A stretch of 56,716 nucleotides of DNA from an uncultured Lachnospira sp. (GTDB lineage: Bacteria; Bacillota; Clostridia; Lachnospirales; Lachnospiraceae), in contig CAJUBU010000012.1 in the NCBI GenBank assembly GCA_910585095.1, positions 1-56,716 on the forward strand. The letters run 5' to 3'. Shown one piece after another: positions 35,387-42,846 of the stretch. The notes beneath the pieces are model-generated. The model was not told where the DNA came from, made no database searches, and saw nothing but the letters and a program-made list of their open reading frames with translations. The first letter of the stretch is position 1; every line of letters starts with the position of its first letter. The translations under genes were made by a program, and so were the position numbers.

Positions 35387-36085
35387 ATGAATACAGAAGC
35401 AGCAGAGATTCATGAGGGACTTATTCGTTTTGATATTATATTTTATGTAAGGCTGCCATTAGCTCATAGTAAGAAAAGTGATATTTCACAAGTTATTATT
35501 AATGTGGAAGCGCAAAAAGATGAGCCGACAACGTATCATATATTAGACAGAGCCATTTTTTATGTAAGTCGTCTTATATCTTCACAAAAAGAACGAGATT
35601 TTGTAAAGACAAATTATAATGATATCAAGCGTGTATTTTCAATATGGATTTGTATGAATATGAAAGACAACAGCATGTCCTATGTGCATTTGAAAAAGGA
35701 TGATATTATAGGCTCTTATCAATGGAAAGGGCGGCTTGACTTACTGAATATTGTATTAATAGGAATAGCGGATGAAGTTTCACAGCAAGACGATAAGTAT
35801 GAATTGCACCGATTGTTAAATACATTGTTATCAATGGACTTATCTGTCGCAAGGAAATTAGAGATTATGGAAAACGAATATCATATTTTAACAGATGATG
35901 GGATGAGAGAGGATGTGAATACAATGTGTAATTTAAGTCAGGGAATTTTGGAAAGAGGAGAAGCAAAGAAAGAAGCAAAAATTATTTTAAATATGCATAA
36001 GAAAGGTTATACATTAGAGCAGATAGCGGATGTGACAGACAAGAGTGCTAAAGAAATTGAAGCTATTATAGAAAAAAGTTGTTGA
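35387..36085 (+). CDS. PD-(D/E)XK nuclease family (Rpn/transposase-like) protein, probably N-terminally truncated
   Basis: The 232-residue protein contains RFDIIFYVRLP and IINVEAQKDEPTTYHILDRA, the D...ExQ core of PD-(D/E)XK nucleases annotated as Rpn-like or transposase-like. AIFYVSRLISSQKERDF and SIWICMNMKDNS are typical of the common Lachnospiraceae subfamily. Those proteins are usually about 300-340 residues, so roughly 100 N-terminal residues are missing. The 190 bases upstream show no continuation in any frame. The C-terminal helical region (GEAKKEAKIILNMHKKGYTL) ends in a recombinase-like helix-turn-helix. No proper Shine-Dalgarno precedes ATG 35387. It is probably a degraded, non-functional copy. 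Confidence 0.65.
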   Translation: MNTEAAEIHEGLIRFDIIFYVRLPLAHSKKSDISQVIINVEAQKDEPTTYHILDRAIFYVSRLISSQKERDFVKTNYNDIKRVFSIWICMNMKDNSMSYVHLKKDDIIGSYQWKGRLDLLNIVLIGIADEVSQQDDKYELHRLLNTLLSMDLSVARKLEIMENEYHILTDDGMREDVNTMCNLSQGILERGEAKKEAKIILNMHKKGYTLEQIADVTDKSAKEIEAIIEKSC

Positions 36086-36159
36086 TTATGTGATTAAGTT
36101 TTTCGTTTAGAGGTTGATTTTTTTTGCTAAACATATTATGATAAAGTTCAGTTTAATAA

Positions 36160-36540
36160 AAAATGCGCAGATAAAGAGGAGTACATATTATGTGCCGCCA
36201 GAGAGAAGCTCTGTATACTGTTAGGCAGAATGAATATAACAAGTATAACAAGTCTTGCTATAAGGCAATGGACTTGAATGACAGTTACAATGTGGAAGAG
36301 CTTTGGGAAGACAGATATGGAAGGTAGCTTTTGAGCAGCATGGCTGAGAAACTTGCAGTTTTATAAGAGTGATTTTTGTAGCTGCATGAGTAGGCTGTGA
36401 CGAGTCGTCCCCGTTAAAGGACAAAAATGGTTGCAAAAAATGAAAAATTTTTATTGTGACGATTTATAAGTGATAAATAAAGGTGGTACCGCGTATAGAA
36501 CGCCCTTTGCATCGATTTGAGATGAAGGGTGTTTTTTTAT
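36160..36540 (+). promoter_or_regulatory. T-box leader of valS
   Basis: The conserved T-box sequence AAAGGTGGTACCGCG lies at about 36479-36493. It would pair with uncharged tRNA. The terminator follows: CGCCCTT (36501-36507) pairs with AAGGGTG (36525-36531), then TTTTTTT. Stem I features include AGAGAAGCTCTG near 36203 and a long imperfect helix to about 36400. I could not assign the specifier codon with confidence. When uncharged tRNA-Val binds, the antiterminator forms and valS is transcribed. Confidence 0.88.
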
Positions 36541-36684
36541 GCACACGGACATAAAGAAGAAATATGTAGCAAAAGCCGCCTGCGTTCGGCGCGCAAGTAG
36601 GGGAAATCCTTTCCTACTTGATTGTTATAGGACGCAATTTTTACTAAATTACACAAAGGTATATAAAAAGAAAGGATTATATTT
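36541..36684 (+). other. GC-rich palindromic insert between T-box terminator and valS
   Basis: Between the T-box terminator and the valS start lie hairpin-forming sequences: GCCGCCTGCGTTCGGCGC (about 36574-36591) and AAGTAGG pairing with CCTACTT (about 36594-36618). The second matches in shape, with different stem bases, the GAGTA/TACTC hairpin in the repeat patch at 6515-6544. It is probably another member of the dispersed repeats. valS has its own AGAAAGGA site after it. Confidence 0.5.
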
Positions 36685-39339
36685 ATGCGTAAAGAATTAG
36701 AAAAAAATTACAATCCTGTGGATATTGAAGGCAGATTGTATCAAAAATGGCTTGACAAAAAATATTTTCATGCAAAGGTAAATAAAGACAAAAAACCATT
36801 TACCATTGTGATGCCGCCGCCAAACATTACAGGTAAACTTCATATGGGACATGCCCTTGATAATACAATGCAGGATATTATTATTCGTTTTAAGCGAATG
36901 CAGGGATATGAAGCACTTTGGCTTCCTGGAACAGACCATGCCAGCATATCAACGGAAGTGAAAGTGACCAATACATTAAAAGATGAAGGTATTGATAAGC
37001 ATGAACTTGGAAGAGAAGGTTTTTTAAAAAGGACATGGGAATGGAAAGAGGAGTATGGCGGAACGATTACTAGTCAGCTTAAAAAAATGGGTTCTTCCTG
37101 TGATTGGGACAGAGAGCGTTTTACAATGGATGAGGGGTGCTCTGCTGCCGTTCAGAAAGTTTTTATTAATTTGTACAAGAAAGGGCTTATCTACAAAGGT
37201 TCAAGAATTGTAAACTGGTGTCCAGTATGTAATACCTCCATATCCGATGCTGAAGTGGAACATGAAGAACAAGCAGGACATTTTTGGCATATTAATTATC
37301 CAGTTGTAGGCGAAGAAAATCGGTTTGTTGAGATTGCTACAACAAGACCAGAAACTTTGTTAGGCGATACAGCGCTTGCGGTTAATCCAAAGGATGATAG
37401 GTATAAGGATTTGGTTGGCAAGATGGTGGAATTGCCGCTTACAGACAGACAGATTCCAATTATTGCAGATGAGTATGTCGACATGGAATTTGGTACAGGT
37501 GTTGTAAAAATTACGCCTGCTCATGACCCTAACGATTTTGAAGTGGGAAAAAGACATAACTTGCCAGAGATTAACATTTTAAATGACGATGCGACCATCA
37601 ATGCTGCTGGCGGTAAATATGCAGGAATGGAGCGTTATGAGGCAAGAAAGGTGATGGTAAAAGACCTTGAAGCGTTAGGTCTTCTTGTAAAGGTGCAAGA
37701 CCATGTACACAATGTAGGCACGCATGATAGATGTAAGACAACCGTTGAGCCAATGGTTAAGCAGCAGTGGTTTGTAAAGATGGACGAGTTGATTAAGCCT
37801 GCTGTGGAAGGCGTTAAAAATGGCGATATTGAGCTTATGCCAGCTTCTATGGATAAGACCTATTATAATTGGACAGACAATATTCGTGACTGGTGTATCT
37901 CAAGGCAATTGTGGTGGGGACATAGGATTCCAGCCTATTATTGTAAGGACTGCGGTTATATGGAAGTGTCTGATACAAAACCTTGCTCTTGTCCAAAATG
38001 TAACAGCACCCATATAGAGCAAGACCCTGATACACTGGACACGTGGTTTTCTTCAGCATTATGGCCGTTTTCAACGCTCGGCTGGCCAGAGAAAACGCCG
38101 GAATTGGAATATTTTTATCCAACGGATGTTTTGGTGACAGGATATGATATTATCTTTTTCTGGGTAATACGAATGATTTTTTCAGGCTATGAACATATGG
38201 GACAAAAACCGTTTGGCAAAGTTTTATTTCATGGACTGATAAGAGATTCTTTGGGGCGTAAAATGAGCAAATCGCTGGGAAATGGTATTGACCCTCTTGA
38301 AGTCATTGAAAAATATGGTGCGGACGCATTGCGCTATACGCTTATCACAGGAAATGCACCTGGAAATGATATGCGTTTTTATTGGGAACGTGTGGAGGCA
38401 AGCCGTAATTTTGCCAATAAAGTCTGGAATGCATCCAGATTTATTATGATGAATGACCCTGATAACAAGGTAAGAGCAACGGATACTATGCCAGATAATC
38501 TCACCGATGCCGATAAATGGATTTTGTCTAAAATGAATCATTTGATTACGGAAGTTACAGAAAATATGGAAAAGTACGAGTTGGGCATAGCTGTATCAAA
38601 ATTAAATGATTTTATATGGGAAGAATTTTGCGACTGGTATATTGAGATGGTAAAGCCACGTCTGTACAATGATGCTGACACAACCAAGACAGCCGCTATA
38701 TGGACATTAAAAAAAGTGCTTATTGATGCATTAAAGCTGCTGCATCCATATATGCCATTTATTACAGAGGAAATTTTTTGTAATATTCAAGATGAAGAAG
38801 ACTCTATTATGGTATCCAATTGGCCAGTAATGAATGAAGTTTTTGATTTTTCAAATGAGGAAAAAAATATTGAAACCATTAAGGTAGCAGTAAGAAATAT
38901 TAGAAATTTAAGAGCAGAAATGAATGTTGTGCCAAGCAGAAAAACATTGGTTTATGTAGTATCACCATCAGAAGGAGTGCGAAATATATTTGAAGATGGA
39001 AAGGTTTTCTTTGCTACATTAGGTTATGCAAATGAAGTTCAAATTCAGGCAGATAAGACGAATATTCCAGAAGATGCTGTTTCAACGGTTATTCCCGATG
39101 CCATGATTTATATTCCATTTGCAGAATTGGTTGACATTGAAAAAGAATTGGAGCGACTGAAAAAAGAACAAGGAAAGCTGCAAAAAGAGATTGACCGTTG
39201 CAACCATATTCTTGGCAATGAAAAATTCATTTCTAAAGCACCAGCAGCAAAAATTGAAGAAGAAAAAGCAAAACTTGCCAAATATCAGCAGATGTTTGAG
39301 CAGGTTGGTGAGCGTATTGCGGCATTTGAAAAGAAGTAA
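36685..39339 (+). CDS. valS: Valyl-tRNA synthetase
   Basis: ValRS charges tRNA-Val and edits misactivated threonine. In the 884-residue class I enzyme the HIGH motif is in PPPNITGKLHMGHAL (residues about 44-58), the editing domain covers about 160-370 with TTRPETLLGDTA, and the KMSKS motif is in GRKMSKSLGNG (about 522-532). A zinc-binding YCKDCGYMEVSDTKPCSCPKC lies near 414. The C-terminal coiled-coil arm that grips tRNA spans about 815-884. The length is normal. It is controlled by the T-box leader upstream and ends at a hairpin at 39369-39396. Confidence 0.97.
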   Translation: MRKELEKNYNPVDIEGRLYQKWLDKKYFHAKVNKDKKPFTIVMPPPNITGKLHMGHALDNTMQDIIIRFKRMQGYEALWLPGTDHASISTEVKVTNTLKDEGIDKHELGREGFLKRTWEWKEEYGGTITSQLKKMGSSCDWDRERFTMDEGCSAAVQKVFINLYKKGLIYKGSRIVNWCPVCNTSISDAEVEHEEQAGHFWHINYPVVGEENRFVEIATTRPETLLGDTALAVNPKDDRYKDLVGKMVELPLTDRQIPIIADEYVDMEFGTGVVKITPAHDPNDFEVGKRHNLPEINILNDDATINAAGGKYAGMERYEARKVMVKDLEALGLLVKVQDHVHNVGTHDRCKTTVEPMVKQQWFVKMDELIKPAVEGVKNGDIELMPASMDKTYYNWTDNIRDWCISRQLWWGHRIPAYYCKDCGYMEVSDTKPCSCPKCNSTHIEQDPDTLDTWFSSALWPFSTLGWPEKTPELEYFYPTDVLVTGYDIIFFWVIRMIFSGYEHMGQKPFGKVLFHGLIRDSLGRKMSKSLGNGIDPLEVIEKYGADALRYTLITGNAPGNDMRFYWERVEASRNFANKVWNASRFIMMNDPDNKVRATDTMPDNLTDADKWILSKMNHLITEVTENMEKYELGIAVSKLNDFIWEEFCDWYIEMVKPRLYNDADTTKTAAIWTLKKVLIDALKLLHPYMPFITEEIFCNIQDEEDSIMVSNWPVMNEVFDFSNEEKNIETIKVAVRNIRNLRAEMNVVPSRKTLVYVVSPSEGVRNIFEDGKVFFATLGYANEVQIQADKTNIPEDAVSTVIPDAMIYIPFAELVDIEKELERLKKEQGKLQKEIDRCNHILGNEKFISKAPAAKIEEEKAKLAKYQQMFEQVGERIAAFEKK

Positions 39340-39368
39340 TCACAGTTGGATGGTTTAAGAAAATAATA

Positions 39369-39396
39369 AAGCGGATTGTGAATATCCGCTTGATTT
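39369..39396 (+). terminator. Terminator after valS
   Basis: AAGCGGAT (39369-39376) pairs with ATCCGCTT (39384-39391), followed by GATTTT. The stem is perfect; the T run is short. Confidence 0.6.
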
Positions 39397-39421
39397 TAAA
39401 AAGTTAAGGAGGGTATATTTT

Positions 39422-39769
39422 ATGTCTAGTATGGTTTCTATTCCGAATGGGAGATATTCAGTTGAGATGAGAAGTGGTAAGGTCATTAAAATTGATGAAG
39501 GTTTTACCAAGCTTTTAGGGTATACAGAAGAAGATGTCAAGGAAGGTCTTGTATTTAAACAGTTTGTTCCAGATGTAGAATATGATGAGATTATATCCGA
39601 TTTGCGCGCTACCTTTATCAATGAGCGATATGCTTGCTATCAGCATGAAATGCTGGCAAAAGACGGCAGTAAAATTAAGGTGGTTGGTTTTATCAATATT
39701 CAAAATAAGCTGTTGGAAGGACATCGTGTGTTAGAAATAGGAGTAGCAGATATTTCAAATTTGGTTTAA
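39422..39769 (+). CDS. Stand-alone PAS domain protein
   Basis: The 115-residue protein is one PAS domain: GRYSVEMRSGKVIKIDEGF and TKLLGYTEEDVKEGLVF start the fold, YACYQHEMLAKDGSKIKVVG forms the central strands. No output domain is attached. It could sense a small molecule or redox state and bind a partner. AAGGAGG stands before ATG 39422. It is alone between two terminators, so no partner can be named from context. The family commonly occurs fused to GGDEF or kinase domains; the lack of one is unusual but no sign of truncation is seen, since start and stop signals are good. Confidence 0.8.
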   Translation: MSSMVSIPNGRYSVEMRSGKVIKIDEGFTKLLGYTEEDVKEGLVFKQFVPDVEYDEIISDLRATFINERYACYQHEMLAKDGSKIKVVGFINIQNKLLEGHRVLEIGVADISNLV

Positions 39770-39777
39770 ATAAAATA

Positions 39778-39809
39778 CTGCCGTATGAAAGAAAAATTTT
39801 GTACGGCAG
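39778..39809 (+). terminator. Bidirectional terminator between the PAS gene and the minus-strand gene
   Basis: CTGCCGTA (39778-39785) pairs with TACGGCAG (39802-39809). ATTTTATTT follows on the + strand, and A-rich sequence precedes it, so it can serve both convergent genes. Confidence 0.7.
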
Positions 39810-39836
39810 CATTTTATTTGATTTTTATTGATTTGT

Positions 39837-40466
39837 TTATTTTGCTACAACAGAAATTCTTTGCTGGATATGATTTCCATTTAATGCTTCATCAATCATA
39901 GCAACTGCATAGTCGGCATAACTGATTACACTTTCTCCCTTGCTGTTTAATAGTAGTTCTTCGCCGCCTAAGATGTATTTTCCCGTTTTAGCACCATTTG
40001 CCTGAAAATCTCCGGCAGGGCTGATATATGTCCATTTTACATCGGTTCTGGTACGAAGCTCGTCAAGTGCTTTGCTCATATTGGAAGCAAGCGGCTTAAA
40101 GATTTCAGGAAAGTCTGCTCCGTCCATTACCTGTATGGTATGTTCTGGGTTTACATACAGGCTGCCAGCACCGCCGACAATAAGAAGTCTTGTTTCTTTG
40201 CCGCTTACAAGGTCGCAAAGATGTTTCAAAGAAGTGCTGTGTTGTGGCAGAGTTTCTGGCGTCCATGCTCCAAAAGCATCAATTACAACATCAAATCCTT
40301 CCAAATCGGCTGAGGTTAAATCAAACAGGTCTTTTTTAATGACGTTTGTTGCTGCCGATTGATTTTCGTTGCGTACAACGGCAGTAGTATCTGCACCTCT
40401 TGCAATAGCTTCTTCAACAATTAATTTACCTTCTTTACCATTTGCACAAATAACTGCGATTTTCAT
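39837..40466 (-). CDS. NAD(P)-binding Rossmann-fold protein (NmrA/YwnB-like)
   Basis: The 209-residue cytoplasmic protein begins MKIAVICANGKEGKLIVEEA, a variant dinucleotide-binding motif (GxxGxxG is usual; here ANGKEG). VKWTYISPAGDF and the C-terminal YADYAVAMIDEAL match atypical short-chain dehydrogenases of the NmrA type, often annotated as NAD(P)H-binding or reductase. There is no catalytic YxxxK. AGGAGG precedes the start. It is divergent from an HxlR-type regulator, a common arrangement in which the regulator controls the reductase in response to electrophiles or oxidants. Confidence 0.8.
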   Translation of the reverse strand: MKIAVICANGKEGKLIVEEAIARGADTTAVVRNENQSAATNVIKKDLFDLTSADLEGFDVVIDAFGAWTPETLPQHSTSLKHLCDLVSGKETRLLIVGGAGSLYVNPEHTIQVMDGADFPEIFKPLASNMSKALDELRTRTDVKWTYISPAGDFQANGAKTGKYILGGEELLLNSKGESVISYADYAVAMIDEALNGNHIQQRISVVAK

Positions 40467-40548
40467 AGTTTTATCCTCCTGAGTTTTATTGTTGCGGCTT
40501 GTTTTTTTCCGCTTGTAAGATTATAATATGTCCATAAAGAAAAAACGT

Positions 40549-40562
40549 AAAGTAAGCACTTT
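40549..40562. promoter_or_regulatory. Candidate operator between the divergent reductase and HxlR genes
   Basis: An inverted repeat AAAGT-aagc-ACTTT lies about 80 bases before the reductase start. A minus-strand TATAAT (ATTATA at 40520-40525) lies on its gene side. The HxlR protein might bind here; only the symmetry and position suggest it. Confidence 0.3.
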
Positions 40563-40612
40563 ATTGTGCCATAGTTACTTAAAAGAAACTATTGTGAAGA
40601 AATGAGGGATTA

Positions 40613-40772
40613 GTGTGAAAAATAATGCTGCTGTGTTTATTTTTCACACGCCTATTTGTGCGAAGCGTCACAAATAGGGCTTGATGCGACAATCGAAATC
40701 GCCTACGCGGCTGCTTTAGCAGTTTTTTCTATTGCGCAATTCCTACGCTATGCTTCGGAATGGAGGATTTTC
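40613..40772 (+). repeat. Dispersed structured element abutting the HxlR start codon
   Basis: The left end reads GAGGGATTAGT then GTGAAAAATAA, as in the copies at 6993 and 54461. GTGTGAAAAATAA (40613-40625) pairs with TTATTTTTCACAC (40637-40649). CCTATTTGTG (40651-40660) pairs with CACAAATAGG (40669-40678). Its loop CGAAGCGT is complementary in two blocks to ACGC-tat-GCTTCG at about 40746-40758, just before the TGGAGGA Shine-Dalgarno of ATG 40773. The loop and partner differ entirely from the deoB copy yet remain complementary. GTG 40615 opens a 20-codon leader ending at TAG 40675-40677. A small CTGC-ttta-GCAG hairpin followed by six T (about 40710-40727) could attenuate transcription. Confidence 0.65.
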
Positions 40773-41093
40773 ATGGAAAAAAAGTTACCTGCTTGTCCGG
40801 TAGAAACGACTTTAATGCTTATTAGTGACCGTTGGAAAGTTTTAATTATTCGTGATTTATTAGACGGCACCCAACGATTTGGAGAATTAAAAAAATCTGT
40901 TGGCAATATATCTCAAAAGGTTTTAACGGCAAATTTGCGTTCAATGGAAGCGAGTGGTTTGCTTACTCGAAAAGTCTATGCAGAAGTGCCGCCGCGAGTA
41001 GAATATACGTTAACGGAAACGGGATATAGTTTGAAACCAATTTTAGATGCTATGGTAGCATGGGGAACAAAATATAAACAGAAAAACGGTTGA
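40773..41093 (+). CDS. HxlR-family transcriptional regulator
   Basis: The 106-residue winged-helix protein is a typical MarR-like dimer of the HxlR/YodB family: ACPVETTLMLISDRWKVLII contains the single conserved Cys near the N-terminus (residue 8), which in YodB-type members senses quinones, diamide or aldehydes. QRFGELKKSVGNISQKVLT is the recognition helix region, and EYTLTETGYSLKPIL forms the wing and dimer helix. ATG 40773 has GGAGGA upstream; the frame is open to 40656 only through the repeat element. It probably controls the divergent NAD(P)-binding gene. Confidence 0.88.
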   Translation: MEKKLPACPVETTLMLISDRWKVLIIRDLLDGTQRFGELKKSVGNISQKVLTANLRSMEASGLLTRKVYAEVPPRVEYTLTETGYSLKPILDAMVAWGTKYKQKNG

Positions 41094-41206
41094 AAATATA
41101 AAGACTATAATTGACAAAAAATCCATATAGTGATATAGTAAGTTCGTCAGTCATATGACGTACAACTGAATATGGGACTGTTAGACAGTCTTGTGAGTAT
41201 TACTCA

Positions 41207-41389
41207 CCTTCAGGGCAAAGTGCGATGTGTTAAAAAAATATTGCTTTAGAAAACGCATCAATTCTTGACCGGCGGTGATGGCATAGAATTGTGATAGATG
41301 ATTGTATGCACAAGTCCGCGAGCCTTAAAGAGGCAGATTTAAGTGTGAATCTTAAACCGACAGTATAGTCTGGATGAAAGAAGAAGGAG
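41207..41389 (+). ncRNA. FMN riboswitch (RFN element)
   Basis: Conserved blocks of the RFN aptamer are present in order: CTTCAGGGCAAAGTG (41208-41222), GACCGGCGGTGATG (about 41268-41281), AGTCCGCGAG (about 41312-41321), then CCGACAGTATAGTCTGGATG (about 41357-41376). Stem P1 pairs CCTTC (41207-41211) with GAAGG (41383-41387). This GAAGG is the Shine-Dalgarno of ribU, so FMN binding should hide the site and stop translation. Just upstream, GTGAGT-att-ACTCAC (41193-41207) could compete with P1. No terminator is seen, so control is probably at translation. Confidence 0.93.
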
Positions 41390-41397
41390 TGAACGAT

Positions 41398-42150
41398 ATG
41401 TCCAATTTTATCGAAACGATGCAAAAGACATTTGTATCGGTACAAGAAAACCTTGTATTTATCTTAGTATCACTTTTTATGGTGGTAGTCATTTATTTTG
41501 CAGCATTTGGCTGTGAAAAATTAATTGAGAAGAAAAATAATATGAAATTCTCATCCGAAAAAACCAAGATTAACAAGTTGGTTATTATGGCAATGCTAGC
41601 TGCGATTGCCGTTGTATTGATGTTTTTTGAATTTCCATTGACCTTTGTAGCACCTGCTTTTTACGAGCTGGATTTAAGTGAAGTACCTGTTATGATAGGC
41701 TCTTTTCTTTTAGGACCATGTGCAGGTGTTGTTATTGAAGCGGTAAAAATACTTTTAAAAATTGTTTTAAAGGGTACATCAACAGCGTTTGTTGGTGATT
41801 TTGCCAATTTTATATTAGGTTGTATCTTTGTGATTCCAGCCTCTGTTATTTATCATACACATAAAACGAAAAAAAGAGCGATTATAGGATTAATTGTTGG
41901 AGGTTTGACGCTTATTGTATCTGGCGTATTTTTAAATGCGTTCTATCTGCTGCCTAAATATTCACAATTATATGGTACGCCTGTTGAAAAATTTATTGAG
42001 ATGGGACATTCGATTAATAGCGCAATTGATAATGTCCTTACATTCGTGGTTTTGGCGGTTGCGCCGTTTAATTTAATAAAAGCCATTTTAGTAAGTATTA
42101 TAACCATATTGCTGTATAAATATTTAAGCAAACTTTTAAAAGTGCATTGA
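41398..42150 (+). CDS. ribU: Riboflavin ECF transporter substrate-binding protein
   Basis: RibU is the membrane S component that binds riboflavin and works with the shared ECF energy module (encoded elsewhere). The 250-residue protein has an extra N-terminal helix (about residues 19-40), then the six-helix core: KLVIMAMLAAIAVVLMFFEF, LDLSEVPVMIGSFLLGPCAG (the L-D-x-S/G-x-x-P motif), DFANFILG and YSQLYGTPVEKFIEMG. ATG 41398 is chosen because GAAGGAG lies 9 bases before it; an in-frame ATG at 41374 is inside the riboswitch. The FMN riboswitch confirms the substrate. Core RibU proteins are about 190-210 residues, so the N-terminal extension is notable. Confidence 0.92.
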   Translation: MSNFIETMQKTFVSVQENLVFILVSLFMVVVIYFAAFGCEKLIEKKNNMKFSSEKTKINKLVIMAMLAAIAVVLMFFEFPLTFVAPAFYELDLSEVPVMIGSFLLGPCAGVVIEAVKILLKIVLKGTSTAFVGDFANFILGCIFVIPASVIYHTHKTKKRAIIGLIVGGLTLIVSGVFLNAFYLLPKYSQLYGTPVEKFIEMGHSINSAIDNVLTFVVLAVAPFNLIKAILVSIITILLYKYLSKLLKVH

Positions 42151-42260
42151 ATAATTTATAAAGGCAGCGCAAATAATAATTATGCTCAATTATTTTAAAA
42201 AGAAAGTTCTTGTAATAGTACGGACATAGAAAAATTCTGAAAGAAAGGGCGTGATTATTG

Positions 42261-42563
42261 ATGAAAAAGATTAAATTTGTTTTGCTTACAGCTATGGTGG
42301 TTTTTGTGGTTGGCTCTCTTATAGGATGCGGGGAGGAAATGAAGGATGACACTGGGAGTAGTCCTGATTCAGATAACGGGATTGTACAAATGACAAATTC
42401 GACCAATCATGTCGATGAAGCCGCTACGGATGTGAACGAGATAGCTACCGATGCCAAGAATGGGTTAAAGGAGATGGCTACAGATGCAAAGGAAAAATTG
42501 AGCGAGGCTGCGACAAAGGCAGAAGAAATGTTTACAGATACTGCTCCAAAAGTACAAAATTAA
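42261..42563 (+). CDS. Small lipoprotein of unknown function
   Basis: The 100-residue protein has a lipoprotein signal peptide: MKKIKFVLLTAMVVFVVG, then the lipobox SLIGC with the modified Cys at about residue 24. The mature part is highly acidic and repeats a 7-11 residue pattern (AATDVNEIATDAKNGL, then EMATDAKEKLSEAATKAEEM), forming an amphipathic helix like LEA-type or late-stage sporulation helical proteins. It is anchored to the outer face of the membrane. AGAAAGGG lies before the start; a TTG at 42258 is also in frame. A terminator follows. Function unknown. Confidence 0.75.
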   Translation: MKKIKFVLLTAMVVFVVGSLIGCGEEMKDDTGSSPDSDNGIVQMTNSTNHVDEAATDVNEIATDAKNGLKEMATDAKEKLSEAATKAEEMFTDTAPKVQN

Positions 42564-42607
42564 AGTTCATATGGATTAAAAGTAATATTTTTACTTAAAT
42601 TTTAAAT

Positions 42608-42648
42608 AAGCCATTATATTTGTAATTATTGCAAATGTAATGGCTTTT
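42608..42648 (+). terminator. Terminator after the lipoprotein gene
   Basis: AAGCCATTA (42608-42616) pairs with TAATGGCTT (42638-42646), with an inner ATTTG/CAAAT stem, followed by TTTT. The first nadE promoter cassette overlaps its downstream arm. Confidence 0.75.
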
Positions 42649-42812
42649 ATGATATAATAACCTCGGCAAAAGCCGAGCTAGATATTTTATTACACAAAAA
42701 ATTATGATATAATAACCACAGCTTTGCTGTGGTATAAAAGTTTGCTACGCAAACTTCTGGTATTTACTATATATAAAATTATGATATAATAGCCACAGTT
42801 TTGCTTTGGCAG
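42629..42812 (+). promoter_or_regulatory. Three tandem promoter-hairpin cassettes before nadE
   Basis: The sequence ATGATATAATA is followed by CC or GCC and a hairpin three times, with -10 boxes TATAAT at 42653-42658, about 42706-42711 and about 42785-42790. The first has a -35 TTGCAA at 42629-42634 (18-base spacer); the third has TTTACT with a 16-base spacer; the second has no good -35. Each -10 is followed at once by a hairpin: CTCGGC-aaaa-GCCGAG, CCACAG-ctttg-CTGTGG and CCACAG with CTTTGG. Another hairpin AAGTTTGC-tac-GCAAACTT lies at 42738-42756. The transcripts would start with a structured 5' end. Confidence 0.6.
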
Positions 42813-42846
42813 TTCAATATAAAGTAAAAAGCGGGGAAGTATGCCT

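Noticed and set aside
40656..40772. 39-residue N-terminal extension of the HxlR protein
   Set aside because: It is read through the dispersed element; homologues begin at ATG 40773, which has GGAGGA upstream.
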